Source of the DNA: Nocardia cyriacigeorgica NBRC 100375
GTDB lineage: Bacteria; Actinomycetota; Actinomycetes; Mycobacteriales; Mycobacteriaceae
Assembly: GCF_000308555.1 (NCBI RefSeq)
Contig: NZ_BAFY01000102.1
Span: 1-44,097 of the forward strand
Length of the DNA: 44,097 nt
Direction: 5' to 3'
This document shows, one piece after another, positions 1 through 8,330 of the stretch. The translations under genes and the position numbers were made by a program. Position 1 is the first letter of the stretch. Each line of letters begins with the position of its first letter. The notes below the pieces were generated by a model. That model was given only the letters and a program-made list of their open reading frames with translations. It made no database searches and was not told the DNA's origin.

Positions 1-672
1 ATCAAGACGGTCGCGCTGCGACTGCTCGACGAGGGCGGTCCCGACGCCGTGACGCTGCGTGCCATCGCTCGCGAGATGGGCATGACGGCCGGTGCCATCT
101 ACGGCTACTACGCCACCAGGGACGAGCTCATCTCGACGCTGATCGCCGAGGTCTACATGGCGCTGCTGGATCAGGTCGAAGCGGCACGCGACGCGATCTC
201 CGTCGACGATCCGGGCGCGCGCATCATCGCGTGGGGAGAAACGGTGCGGCAGTGGGCGGTGGCGCGCCCGGCCGAGTTCCGGCTGATCTACGGCGATCCG
301 GTCCCCGGCTACCAGCCACCGCCCGGTGGCCCGGCCGCCGCGGCTCAGCTGCGGGCATGTACCGGTCTGGTGGGTCTGGCCGCCGCGGCCTGGCCGCATC
401 GCGCCGACCTGCGCCGCGATGCCGATCCGGAATACGCGTGGACGGATTTCGACGCCGACCTGGTCGACCATGTGCGTGCGGATTTCCCCGATCTACCGCC
501 CGCGGGACTGGCTCTCGCGCTGCGGATGTGGGGCCGGATGCACGGGCTGGTCGCGCTCGAGGTGTACGGCCATCTGCGTCCGCAATCGCAGGACCCGGCG
601 AAGCTGTTCCGGGCCGAGATGCTCGATCTGGTGCATTCGCTGGGATTGTCGTCCCGGGTGCCGCGGGATTAG
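1..672 (+). CDS. TetR family transcriptional regulator, 5' end outside window
   Basis: The reading frame is open from base 1, so the true start lies upstream. The first residues (IKTVALRLLDEGG, then VTLRAIAREMGM and GAIYGYYATRDEL) are the helix-turn-helix of a TetR repressor, with the recognition helix at about residues 27-40 of the visible part. The C-terminal part resembles the TetR_C_33-like ligand domain common in actinobacteria (inference). Its ligand and target are not visible because the promoter side is cut off. A 17-bp hairpin follows 12 bases after the stop and probably ends transcription. The family assignment is firm; the function is unknown. Confidence 0.9.
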   Translation: MKTVALRLLDEGGPDAVTLRAIAREMGMTAGAIYGYYATRDELISTLIAEVYMALLDQVEAARDAISVDDPGARIIAWGETVRQWAVARPAEFRLIYGDPVPGYQPPPGGPAAAAQLRACTGLVGLAAAAWPHRADLRRDADPEYAWTDFDADLVDHVRADFPDLPPAGLALALRMWGRMHGLVALEVYGHLRPQSQDPAKLFRAEMLDLVHSLGLSSRVPRD

Positions 673-683
673 CGGCCGACGCG

Positions 684-724
684 CACGACAGTGGCCCGGT
701 CGCGAGGACCGGGCCACTGTCGTG
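684..724. terminator. Bidirectional hairpin terminator
   Basis: A perfect 17-bp inverted repeat (684-700 with 708-724) has a 7-base loop. It lies between the end of the TetR gene and the end of a possible reverse-strand small gene, so it could serve both. There is no long T tract, as is usual in actinobacteria. Confidence 0.7.
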
Positions 725-734
725 GAAGTGGGCC

Positions 735-947
735 TCAGCCCGCGGTGGCGGGAACCCAGCGCACCGAGGGCGTCGCGGAACGCCGGCGCATGGCGGCGAA
801 ACTATGCCGAGCCGGACTGATCAACGAGGTGAACCATGTGCGGCGATGCTCGGCGAGCGCAGCCGCGACGGCGGGGATTTCGATGCAGTGCACGCCTCCC
901 GCCATTCCCAGGCGGTGGCGACCCGTCTGGTTGTTACTGGTGCCCAA
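735..947 (-). CDS. Possible small protein of unknown function (70 aa)
   Basis: This reverse-strand frame starts with TTG at 947, preceded by a good ribosome binding site (AAAGGAAG, about 4-5 bases before the TTG). It stops 10 bases from the hairpin at 684-724, which would then act as a shared terminator for convergent genes. The product is a basic 70-residue protein with no recognised domain, signal peptide or membrane helix; a central segment reads GGVHCIEIPAVAAALAEHRR. Third codon positions are mostly G/C but less strictly than in neighbouring genes, so it may be a decayed or fast-evolving gene. An internal ATG at 905 would give 56 residues. Support comes from the Shine-Dalgarno and terminator position, not from homology. 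Confidence 0.35.
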   Translation of the reverse strand: MGTSNNQTGRHRLGMAGGVHCIEIPAVAAALAEHRRTWFTSLISPARHSFAAMRRRSATPSVRWVPATAG

Positions 948-1344
948 TGCTCTTCCTTTGCTTGATGGTTCTGGCCTGGATCGCCACGGCGAAGATTAGC
1001 GGACCCGAAGACGTCGGCAGTGTATTTTGCCGAAGTAATTGCCCGGCGTGTCGGAAAGTTATCGCTTGGAAACCGACTTCGGCAGGAAATGTTGCGAGAT
1101 GGTCTCGGCCGCGTCACGGAACGGGCAATTGCCGTGCAGGGTGGTGAAAAGGGATGCGGGAGTGGGTATCCAGCACGGTCGGCAATTCGATCGCGAAAGC
1201 GAGGGTCGATTCCGTGCGGTGCCGCGGATTTCCGGCCCCGATTCACGCGGGGCGTCGTCGGCCCGCACCCAATGGTTCGTGGCGGCGCTGCTCGTGGATG
1301 GGTGCGGAATGGGCGCTCGGCCGGGTGGATGCGAAACTGGTCGG
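948..1344. other. Non-coding or unassigned stretch upstream of coaE
   Basis: About 400 bases with lower GC patches (for example around 1018-1045) and no frame that looks coding. It should hold the promoter of coaE and perhaps that of the small reverse-strand gene at 735-947. No clear operator, riboswitch or repeat was seen. Confidence 0.4.
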
Positions 1345-2550
1345 ATGTTACGAATCGGCCTCACCGGAGGCATGGGTGCCGGCAAGTCGACCGTGGCGCG
1401 AATCCTCGCCGAACGCGGCGCTGTGGTGATCGACTCCGACGCGATCGCGCGCGAGGTCGTCGCGCCGGGCACCGAGGGGCTCGCCGCACTGGTGGAGGCC
1501 TTCGGGTCCGATATTCTCGCCGCCGACGGCAGTCTGAACCGGCCCGCGCTGGCGGCCAAGGCCTTCGGCGACGACGAGGCGCGTGCCAGGTTGAACGCGA
1601 TCACCCACCCGCTGGTCGGCCGGCGCACCACCGAACTGCTGGCCGCCGCCGCGCCGGATGCCATTGTCGTGCAAGATATTCCGCTGCTGGTGGAAAACGG
1701 CCTCGCTCCGCTGATGAATCTGGTGATCGTGGTGGACGTGGCCGCCGAGACCCGGATCCGGCGTCTGGTGCAACTGCGCGGCGTGCCCGAAGCCGATGCG
1801 CGCGCCCGCATTTCGGCTCAGGCCACCGATGAGCAGCGCCGTGCCGTCGCCGACGTCCTGCTCGACAACAACGGACCGGCCGAGGCCATCGAATCCGCGG
1901 TGCACCGGCTGTGGGACGAGCGACTGGTGCCCTTCGAGCGCAATATGCGCGCGGCCCGGGTGGCCGAGCCCGAACTGCGGCTGTTGGCGCCCGACCCGGA
2001 GTGGGCGGCGCAGGCGCAGCGGTTGATCGCCCGGCTGTGGGTGGTCGCCGGCGCGGCGGCCTCGCGCATCGATCACATCGGGTCGACGTCGGTGCCGGGG
2101 CTGGTGGCCAAGGACGTCATCGATATCCAGATCACCGTCGCCGATCTCGCCGCCGCCGACGGCCTTCGCGACGCATTGGGTGCGGCCGGGTTCCCGGTGA
2201 ATTCCCGCATCGTGCACGACAACCCGAAGCCGACGGAGTCGGACCCCGGCGCCACCGACACCGAGCTGTGGGCCAAGAGGTTCCACGGCAGCGCCGATCC
2301 GGGCCGTCCGGCCAATGTGCATCTGCGTGTCGCGGGCTCGCCCGGCCAGCAGTTCGCGCTGGTTTTCCGGGATTGGCTGCGTGCCGATGCGGCCGCCCGC
2401 GAGGAGTACGCGCGGGTCAAGGGTGAGGCCGAATCGAAGGCGGCGGGCCTGTCCGGTGACGAGGCGATGGTGGCCTACCTGGCGGTGAAAGAGCCGTGGT
2501 TCGACCGGGCCTATCCGAGGATCACGCAGTGGCACGCAGGCCGGGCCTGA
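1345..2550 (+). CDS. coaE: Dephospho-CoA kinase fused to a GrpB-like (UPF0157) domain
   Basis: The N-terminal half (about residues 1-200) is dephospho-CoA kinase, which phosphorylates the 3'-hydroxyl of dephospho-CoA in the last step of coenzyme A synthesis. It begins [16 protein letters not shown], containing the P-loop, and carries the [10 protein letters not shown] segment typical of CoaE. The C-terminal half (about 205-400) is a GrpB/UPF0157 domain, shown by the [13 protein letters not shown] and KDVIDIQI motifs; its role is uncertain. At 401 aa the fusion is the usual actinobacterial form (M. tuberculosis Rv1631). I chose the ATG at 1345 because the P-loop follows within nine residues, although the frame is open further upstream to 1039. 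Confidence 0.95.
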   Translation: MLRIGLTGGMGAGKSTVARILAERGAVVIDSDAIAREVVAPGTEGLAALVEAFGSDILAADGSLNRPALAAKAFGDDEARARLNAITHPLVGRRTTELLAAAAPDAIVVQDIPLLVENGLAPLMNLVIVVDVAAETRIRRLVQLRGVPEADARARISAQATDEQRRAVADVLLDNNGPAEAIESAVHRLWDERLVPFERNMRAARVAEPELRLLAPDPEWAAQAQRLIARLWVVAGAAASRIDHIGSTSVPGLVAKDVIDIQITVADLAAADGLRDALGAAGFPVNSRIVHDNPKPTESDPGATDTELWAKRFHGSADPGRPANVHLRVAGSPGQQFALVFRDWLRADAAAREEYARVKGEAESKAAGLSGDEAMVAYLAVKEPWFDRAYPRITQWHAGRA

Positions 2551-2556
2551 TCGCCG

Positions 2557-3081
2557 CTACAGCCAGCTGAGGGGCATCCCGCGCGAGGCGGTCCAGGCCA
2601 GCAGGTCATGGCCGTGCGCGGCGATACCGTCGATGGCGGCGGTGGCCGTCGCGATCGCCTTTTCCGCCGTCGCCGCGTCCACCAGACCGGCCTGCAGCGC
2701 GGCGAGCAGCTCGTCGACATCGAGCAGGCGGGTATCGCGTCCGGTGCGCACCAGCAGGTCCAGATAATGGTCCACCGACCGCCATTTCTTGGGTTCGACC
2801 TCGGTGAACTCGCCGATGTCGATGTAGTAGTCCTGGTTGCGCAGGTGCGCGGCGGTGTAGTGGAACACCGTCGCCCGGATCGACAGCTCCGGCAGCAGCC
2901 ACGACTCCATGTAGTGGAACGACGGATGATCGGCGGTGCGCGCCATGTACAGGCCCCACGGCTCGACGCGGTAGTTCTCGACCGGCCGGACGAACCCCTT
3001 GGGATCGGTGTTGGTGAGGTCGGCGACGTTGAAGTACTCCACCTTCGGCCGGTGCACGTGCACGGATGGTGCCTGAGTCAT
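2557..3081 (-). CDS. DUF402 domain protein (Rv1632c-like)
   Basis: A 174-residue protein convergent with coaE; the two stop codons are only a few bases apart. The core ([18 protein letters not shown], then DYYIDIGEF and the [20 protein letters not shown] segment) matches the DUF402/FomD-like beta-barrel fold; members elsewhere act on nucleotide or phosphonate substrates and bind divalent metal. Here the substrate is unknown. The C-terminal tail is alanine-rich and helical. The ATG at 3081 fits the conserved [13 protein letters not shown] start. It is divergent from uvrB with a 100-base gap that holds the uvrB promoter. The order coaE / DUF402 / uvrB matches M. tuberculosis. Confidence 0.85.
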   Translation of the reverse strand: MTQAPSVHVHRPKVEYFNVADLTNTDPKGFVRPVENYRVEPWGLYMARTADHPSFHYMESWLLPELSIRATVFHYTAAHLRNQDYYIDIGEFTEVEPKKWRSVDHYLDLLVRTGRDTRLLDVDELLAALQAGLVDAATAEKAIATATAAIDGIAAHGHDLLAWTASRGMPLSWL

Positions 3082-3151
3082 GTCCCGAGAATCTACCGTC
3101 GGCGGTGCTGTTGTCCAGGCGGGTCGTGGCGCGGCTCTCGCCGGCCGAAAT

Positions 3152-3174
3152 CTGTCGGTGGCTGCGCCTACCCT
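3152..3174 (+). promoter_or_regulatory. RecA/LexA-independent DNA-damage promoter (RecA-NDp, PafBC type) of uvrB
   Basis: The sequence reads cTGTCGGTG, 8 bases, then TACCCT, matching the mycobacterial RecA-NDp consensus TTGTCRGTG-N8-TANNNT except at the first base. The -10 element ends only 7 bases before the uvrB ATG, so transcription should start at or next to the start codon, giving a leaderless mRNA. Mycobacterial promoters of this type are activated by PafBC on DNA damage; applying that here is inference. Confidence 0.8.
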
Positions 3175-3181
3175 GGTGAAC

Positions 3182-5356
<2,175 letters not shown>

Positions 5357-5456
5357 GCGTGTCGCTGCTCCGACGATGCCGGGTGCGGTCGGGCCGCTGC
5401 AGCGCCGCAGCACCGCCGCTTCGCTCGCGGTCGGCGCCACGGCGCGGATGCCGCGC

Positions 5457-5936
5457 TCAGCCCTGGGTCGCCATCCATTCGTTCACGCGGCGCTCGGCCT
5501 CTTCCCGCGAGACGTTCTCGACCTTGGTCATCACTGCCCAGCGGTGCCCGAACGGGTCGATGATCACAGCGAAGCGGTCGCCGGTGACGAAGGTCTGCGG
5601 CTCCTCCACGCAGCGGGCGCCACGCTCGACCGCACGGGCGACGGCCGCGTCGACGTCAGGGCAGTAATGCACGATAGAGGTGTGCACCCAGTCGCCGGTC
5701 GGGGCGAGTACCCCGTTGTCCGGGATCGGCATACCGAGCTGGAGCGTGGAATCGCCGATCTTCAGTTCCGCGTGCGCGGGCTGACCGTCGGGCAGGTCGT
5801 TGCGGGTGATCACCTCGGCGCCGAAGACCTCGGAATAGAAGTCGATCGCCTTGTTGGCGTCGGCGACGGCCAGGAAACAGGTGATGGAGTGGTAGCCCTC
5901 GGGAATCGGATGCACAGTGCTTGTCATGTCTTTCAT
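5457..5936 (-). CDS. VOC (glyoxalase/PhnB-like) family protein
   Basis: A 159-residue single-domain VOC protein. The PhnB-like pattern is clear: IPEGYHSITCFLAV, then KAIDFYSEVFGAEV, the DSTLQLGMPI strand and the closing DPFGHRWAVMT. Such proteins bind a metal or small ligand in paired beta-alpha-beta-beta-beta modules; actual substrates range widely, so none is assigned. Two ATG codons, at 5936 and 5927, are possible starts; GAAAG precedes the second. It is divergent from an AraC regulator, with only 43 bases between the start codons, which suggests the regulator controls it. The C-terminal residues form a charged helix (EEAERRVNEWM). Confidence 0.85.
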   Translation of the reverse strand: MKDMTSTVHPIPEGYHSITCFLAVADANKAIDFYSEVFGAEVITRNDLPDGQPAHAELKIGDSTLQLGMPIPDNGVLAPTGDWVHTSIVHYCPDVDAAVARAVERGARCVEEPQTFVTGDRFAVIIDPFGHRWAVMTKVENVSREEAERRVNEWMATQG

Positions 5937-5979
5937 CTTCGGCCGCGCGGCGCGGTCGATCTTGTAAGAAAGCGACACC

Positions 5980-6870
5980 ATGGCCGAGCGCAGTGATCGC
6001 GGTGCCCTCGCCGGCCGCAAAGGGATCCTGCATCCCGACGAGCAAGCCAGGTACCGGACCTTGCGCCGACTGCCGGTAGGCCCAGAGCTGGCCGAGGTCA
6101 TCGACTGGTACTGGACGGTGCGCTGGGACCTGCGCGGCCGGCCGCCGTATATCGCGGAGGTGCTGCCGTTCCCGTGCGTGAACGTCACCTTCGAACGGTC
6201 CGAGACCAGGACCGGTGGCTTCGTCAACGGCGTCTGCACGACGAAGTTCGTCCGCGAATTGACCGGCGCGGGTGAAACGTTCGGGATCAGGTTCCGAGCC
6301 GGCGGATTCGGCGCGTTCACCGGACTCGATGTCGGAGAATTCCGCGACCGTAGCGTCGCCCTGGCCGAGGTGCTGCCCGACGTCGACCGGCTCACCGGCG
6401 CGGTGCTGGCCGAATCCTCCGATGAGGGCCGCCGCGACATCGTCGAATCGTTCTTCGCGCGCGGGCTGTCCGCGCCCGACCCGAACTACGACCTGGTGCT
6501 GCGCATCGTCGAGGCGATGGCCACCGACCAGGACCTGACCCGCGTCGATCAGGTCACCGAGCGCTACGCGGTCTCGATCCGCACCCTGCAACGGCTGTTC
6601 CGACGCTATGTCGGCGCCGGCCCGAAATGGGTGCTGCGCCGCTATCGGCTACAGGATGCCGCCGACCTGCTCGCCCGCGGCCGGGTCGATGATCTCGCGG
6701 CACTGTCGGCCGAACTCGGCTATTACGACCAAGCGCATTTCACCCGGGAATTCACCGCGGAAGTCGGAATGGCGCCGGCGGAATACGCCAAACACACCCT
6801 CCGCGCCCGCAACGAGGTCACCGCGAAAATGCTCCCGCGCGGCACAGAGATACCGGAACAGTTCCGATAG
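5980..6870 (+). CDS. AraC family transcriptional regulator with DUF6597-type N-terminal domain
   Basis: A 296-residue regulator. The N-terminal 150 residues (WYWTVRWDLRGRPPY, LPFPCVNVTFE, FGIRFRAGGF) match the DUF6597 sensor domain often joined to AraC DNA-binding domains. The C-terminal HTH_18 domain (about residues 175-275) has both helix-turn-helix units: VTERYAVSIRTLQRLFRRYV and AALSAELGYYDQAHFTREF, followed by the MAPAEY signature. It faces a VOC gene across 43 bases and is followed after 79 bases by a DoxX gene, so it probably controls one or both; this is inferred from position. The inducer is not known. There is no strong ribosome binding site before the ATG. Confidence 0.9.
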   Translation: MAERSDRGALAGRKGILHPDEQARYRTLRRLPVGPELAEVIDWYWTVRWDLRGRPPYIAEVLPFPCVNVTFERSETRTGGFVNGVCTTKFVRELTGAGETFGIRFRAGGFGAFTGLDVGEFRDRSVALAEVLPDVDRLTGAVLAESSDEGRRDIVESFFARGLSAPDPNYDLVLRIVEAMATDQDLTRVDQVTERYAVSIRTLQRLFRRYVGAGPKWVLRRYRLQDAADLLARGRVDDLAALSAELGYYDQAHFTREFTAEVGMAPAEYAKHTLRARNEVTAKMLPRGTEIPEQFR

Positions 6871-6949
6871 ATCATTTCTGCCCGAACACCGGCAGGACGA
6901 GTGGTTGAATTACGCACCATCTACCCACCGGCAAAACGAGGAGCTGGAC

Positions 6950-7363
6950 ATGGATGTCGTGGTGTTGATCGGCCGGGTGTTGTTCGTCGTGCTCTTTCTC
7001 GGTTCGGCCTTCGGTCACTTCACCCAGACCGAGGCGATGACCGGCTACGCGCAGAGCCGCGGCGTGCCCTCGCCCAAGGCGGGCGTGCTCGGATCGGGGG
7101 TGCTGATGGTGCTCGGCGGCCTGAGTGTGCTGCTCGGCATCTGGGCCGATCTCGGTGCGCTGCTGCTGTTCATCATGTTGCTGCCCACCGCTGTGCTCAT
7201 GCACGGGTTCTGGTCCGAGACCGACCCGGAGACCAAGCAGAGCGAGATGATCCAGTTCAACAAGGATCTCGCGCTGGCGGGCGCGGCACTGATGCTGTTC
7301 GCCTTCTTCGCCCACACCGACGAACTGGGATTGACCATCACCGGGCCGCTTTTCAGCATGTGA
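6950..7363 (+). CDS. DoxX family integral membrane protein
   Basis: A 137-residue protein with four hydrophobic segments at about residues 2-22, 45-64, 66-85 and 106-123, and the DoxX hallmark FLGSAFGHF near the N terminus with MTGYAQSRGVPSPK after helix 1. DoxX proteins are small inner-membrane proteins; some act with thiosulfate oxidation or in membrane oxidoreductase complexes against oxidative stress, but most have no assigned reaction. A good ribosome binding site (CGAGGAG) lies 6-7 bases before the ATG. The gene is 79 bases downstream of the AraC regulator on the same strand, which suggests shared control. Confidence 0.9.
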   Translation: MDVVVLIGRVLFVVLFLGSAFGHFTQTEAMTGYAQSRGVPSPKAGVLGSGVLMVLGGLSVLLGIWADLGALLLFIMLLPTAVLMHGFWSETDPETKQSEMIQFNKDLALAGAALMLFAFFAHTDELGLTITGPLFSM

Positions 7364-7377
7364 CCGGGCACACGCGC

Positions 7378-7383
7378 TAATAT
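7378..7383 (+). promoter_or_regulatory. Candidate -10 element (TAATAT) for the 19-codon peptide gene
   Basis: TAATAT is an unusually good -10 match in GC-rich surroundings. It lies 14 bases after the DoxX stop codon and 31 bases before the ATG at 7415. No convincing -35 box is seen at 16-18 bases upstream, so the promoter class is unsure. Confidence 0.4.
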
Positions 7384-7414
7384 TGCGGTCCGCATCCGCA
7401 GTGAAAGGGAACGC

Positions 7415-7474
7415 ATGGACATCATCGGCGCGATTCTGGGTATTTTCTGGGCCGACTACCGGCAGTGGCCCTGA
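7415..7474 (+). CDS. Candidate 19-residue hydrophobic peptide
   Basis: The frame encodes MDIIGAILGIFWADYRQWP. Support comes from the arrangement: TAATAT at 7378, a ribosome binding site GAAAGGGA 4-5 bases before the ATG, the frame, then a perfect 30-bp palindrome 21 bases after the stop. The peptide has a hydrophobic N-terminal helix of about 11 residues followed by an aromatic, polar tail, so it could sit at a membrane surface. It resembles in style, but not clearly in sequence, the tandem peptides at 21099-21319. Alternatives are a regulatory leader peptide, a type I toxin, or a short frame inside a small RNA. No function is assigned. Confidence 0.45.
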   Translation: MDIIGAILGIFWADYRQWP

Positions 7475-7495
7475 GCCCCGGTACCCGCCAGACCA

Positions 7496-7525
7496 CCGGC
7501 CCGTTCGTGATCACGAACGGGCCGG
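7496..7525. terminator. Perfect 30-bp palindrome, probable terminator
   Basis: Positions 7496-7510 are the exact reverse complement of 7511-7525. It follows the 19-codon peptide gene by 21 bases and should form a strong hairpin in RNA. It could also be a DNA-binding site, since its centre TCGTGATCACGA is symmetric. Confidence 0.6.
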
Positions 7526-7827
7526 ACCTGTTCCGGTCGCGGCGATGTGATGAATGTCCCAGGGCGGCAACGCCGTTCGCCGATGTTGTGGCAGATCACA
7601 GAACTGCGGGCCTCGGTTTGGGTCGGCCCAGGTAGGGCAGGCCCTGCGGCATTCGCGCAGGCCGGGCCGCTGCCGCCCCGCGTGAACACTCCGAATGTGA
7701 TGTGTTGCGAATTCTGATAATTCCGGGCGTATTGCCGCTATGGTCGACCCAGTCGCCGCGCCGAAGCCCCGACACGCCGGGACGAAAAACCTGACGCAGG
7801 CGTCCGACCCGCACAGTTGGAGGAGAG
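7526..7827. other. Intergenic stretch before the universal stress protein gene
   Basis: About 300 bases with no frame I can support as coding. Several short inverted repeats made of GGCC and GGGC occur around 7608-7680. The AT-richer part at 7695-7735 is the likeliest site for the promoter of the downstream gene, but I cannot mark -35 and -10 boxes with confidence. Confidence 0.35.
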
Positions 7828-8280
7828 ATGACCGCCTACCGGACCATTGTCGTCGGTACCGATGGCTCGGACTCGTCGTATGTCGCCGTCGACAGGGCCG
7901 CCGCATTGGCCGGGGCCGCCGGCTCGACCCTGATCGTGGCCTGCGCCTACTACCCGACCGATGACCGTGAGGTCGCCGCGGCCGCCGATGTGCTCAAGGA
8001 CGAGGCCTATCAGGTGCGCGGTTCCGCGCCGACCAACGAGATCCTGCGCACCGCCCGCGACCGGGCCACCGCCGCGGGCGCCAAGGAGATCGTCGAGCGC
8101 GCCATCGTCGGCGAGCCCGTCGAATCGCTGCTCGATCTGGTCAAGGAGACCCAGGCCGATCTGCTCGTCGTCGGTAACCGCGGCCTCAACACCCTGACCG
8201 GGCGACTGCTCGGCTCGGTGCCCTCGGACGTCGCGCGCAAGTCGCGCTCCGACGTCCTCATCGTGCACACCGTTCGCTGA
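7828..8280 (+). CDS. Universal stress protein (Rv1636-like)
   Basis: A 150-residue single UspA domain. The N terminus TIVVGTDGSDSS and the nucleotide-binding loop VVGNRGLNTLTGRLLGSVP (G-2X-G-9X-G-S pattern) are intact, so ATP or cyclic AMP binding is expected; the close M. tuberculosis homologue Rv1636 binds cAMP. Such proteins are cytoplasmic dimers that may buffer or sense cAMP. The start ATG has a strong ribosome binding site (GGAGGAG). Its place between uvrB and uvrA is as in M. tuberculosis. A long hairpin follows 7 bases after the stop. Confidence 0.95.
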   Translation: MTAYRTIVVGTDGSDSSYVAVDRAAALAGAAGSTLIVACAYYPTDDREVAAAADVLKDEAYQVRGSAPTNEILRTARDRATAAGAKEIVERAIVGEPVESLLDLVKETQADLLVVGNRGLNTLTGRLLGSVPSDVARKSRSDVLIVHTVR

Positions 8281-8287
8281 CACCAGC

Positions 8288-8322
8288 CGCGTGGTCGCCG
8301 CCGCACCGGCGGCGACCACGCG
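8288..8322. terminator. Bidirectional terminator between USP and helD
   Basis: A perfect 16-bp inverted repeat (8288-8303 with 8307-8322) with a 3-base loop lies between two convergent genes, 7 bases from one stop codon and 8 from the other. Confidence 0.8.
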
Positions 8323-8330
8323 TGTGGGCA

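Noticed and set aside
7608..7682. Cluster of GGCC-rich inverted repeats as a mobile-element end
   Set aside because: The repeats are short, irregular and lack any transposase or target duplication nearby.
7776..7792. Possible DosR box before the universal stress protein gene (GGGACGAAAAACCTG)
   Set aside because: Only the GGGAC half is good; the other half has too many mismatches to the dormancy box.
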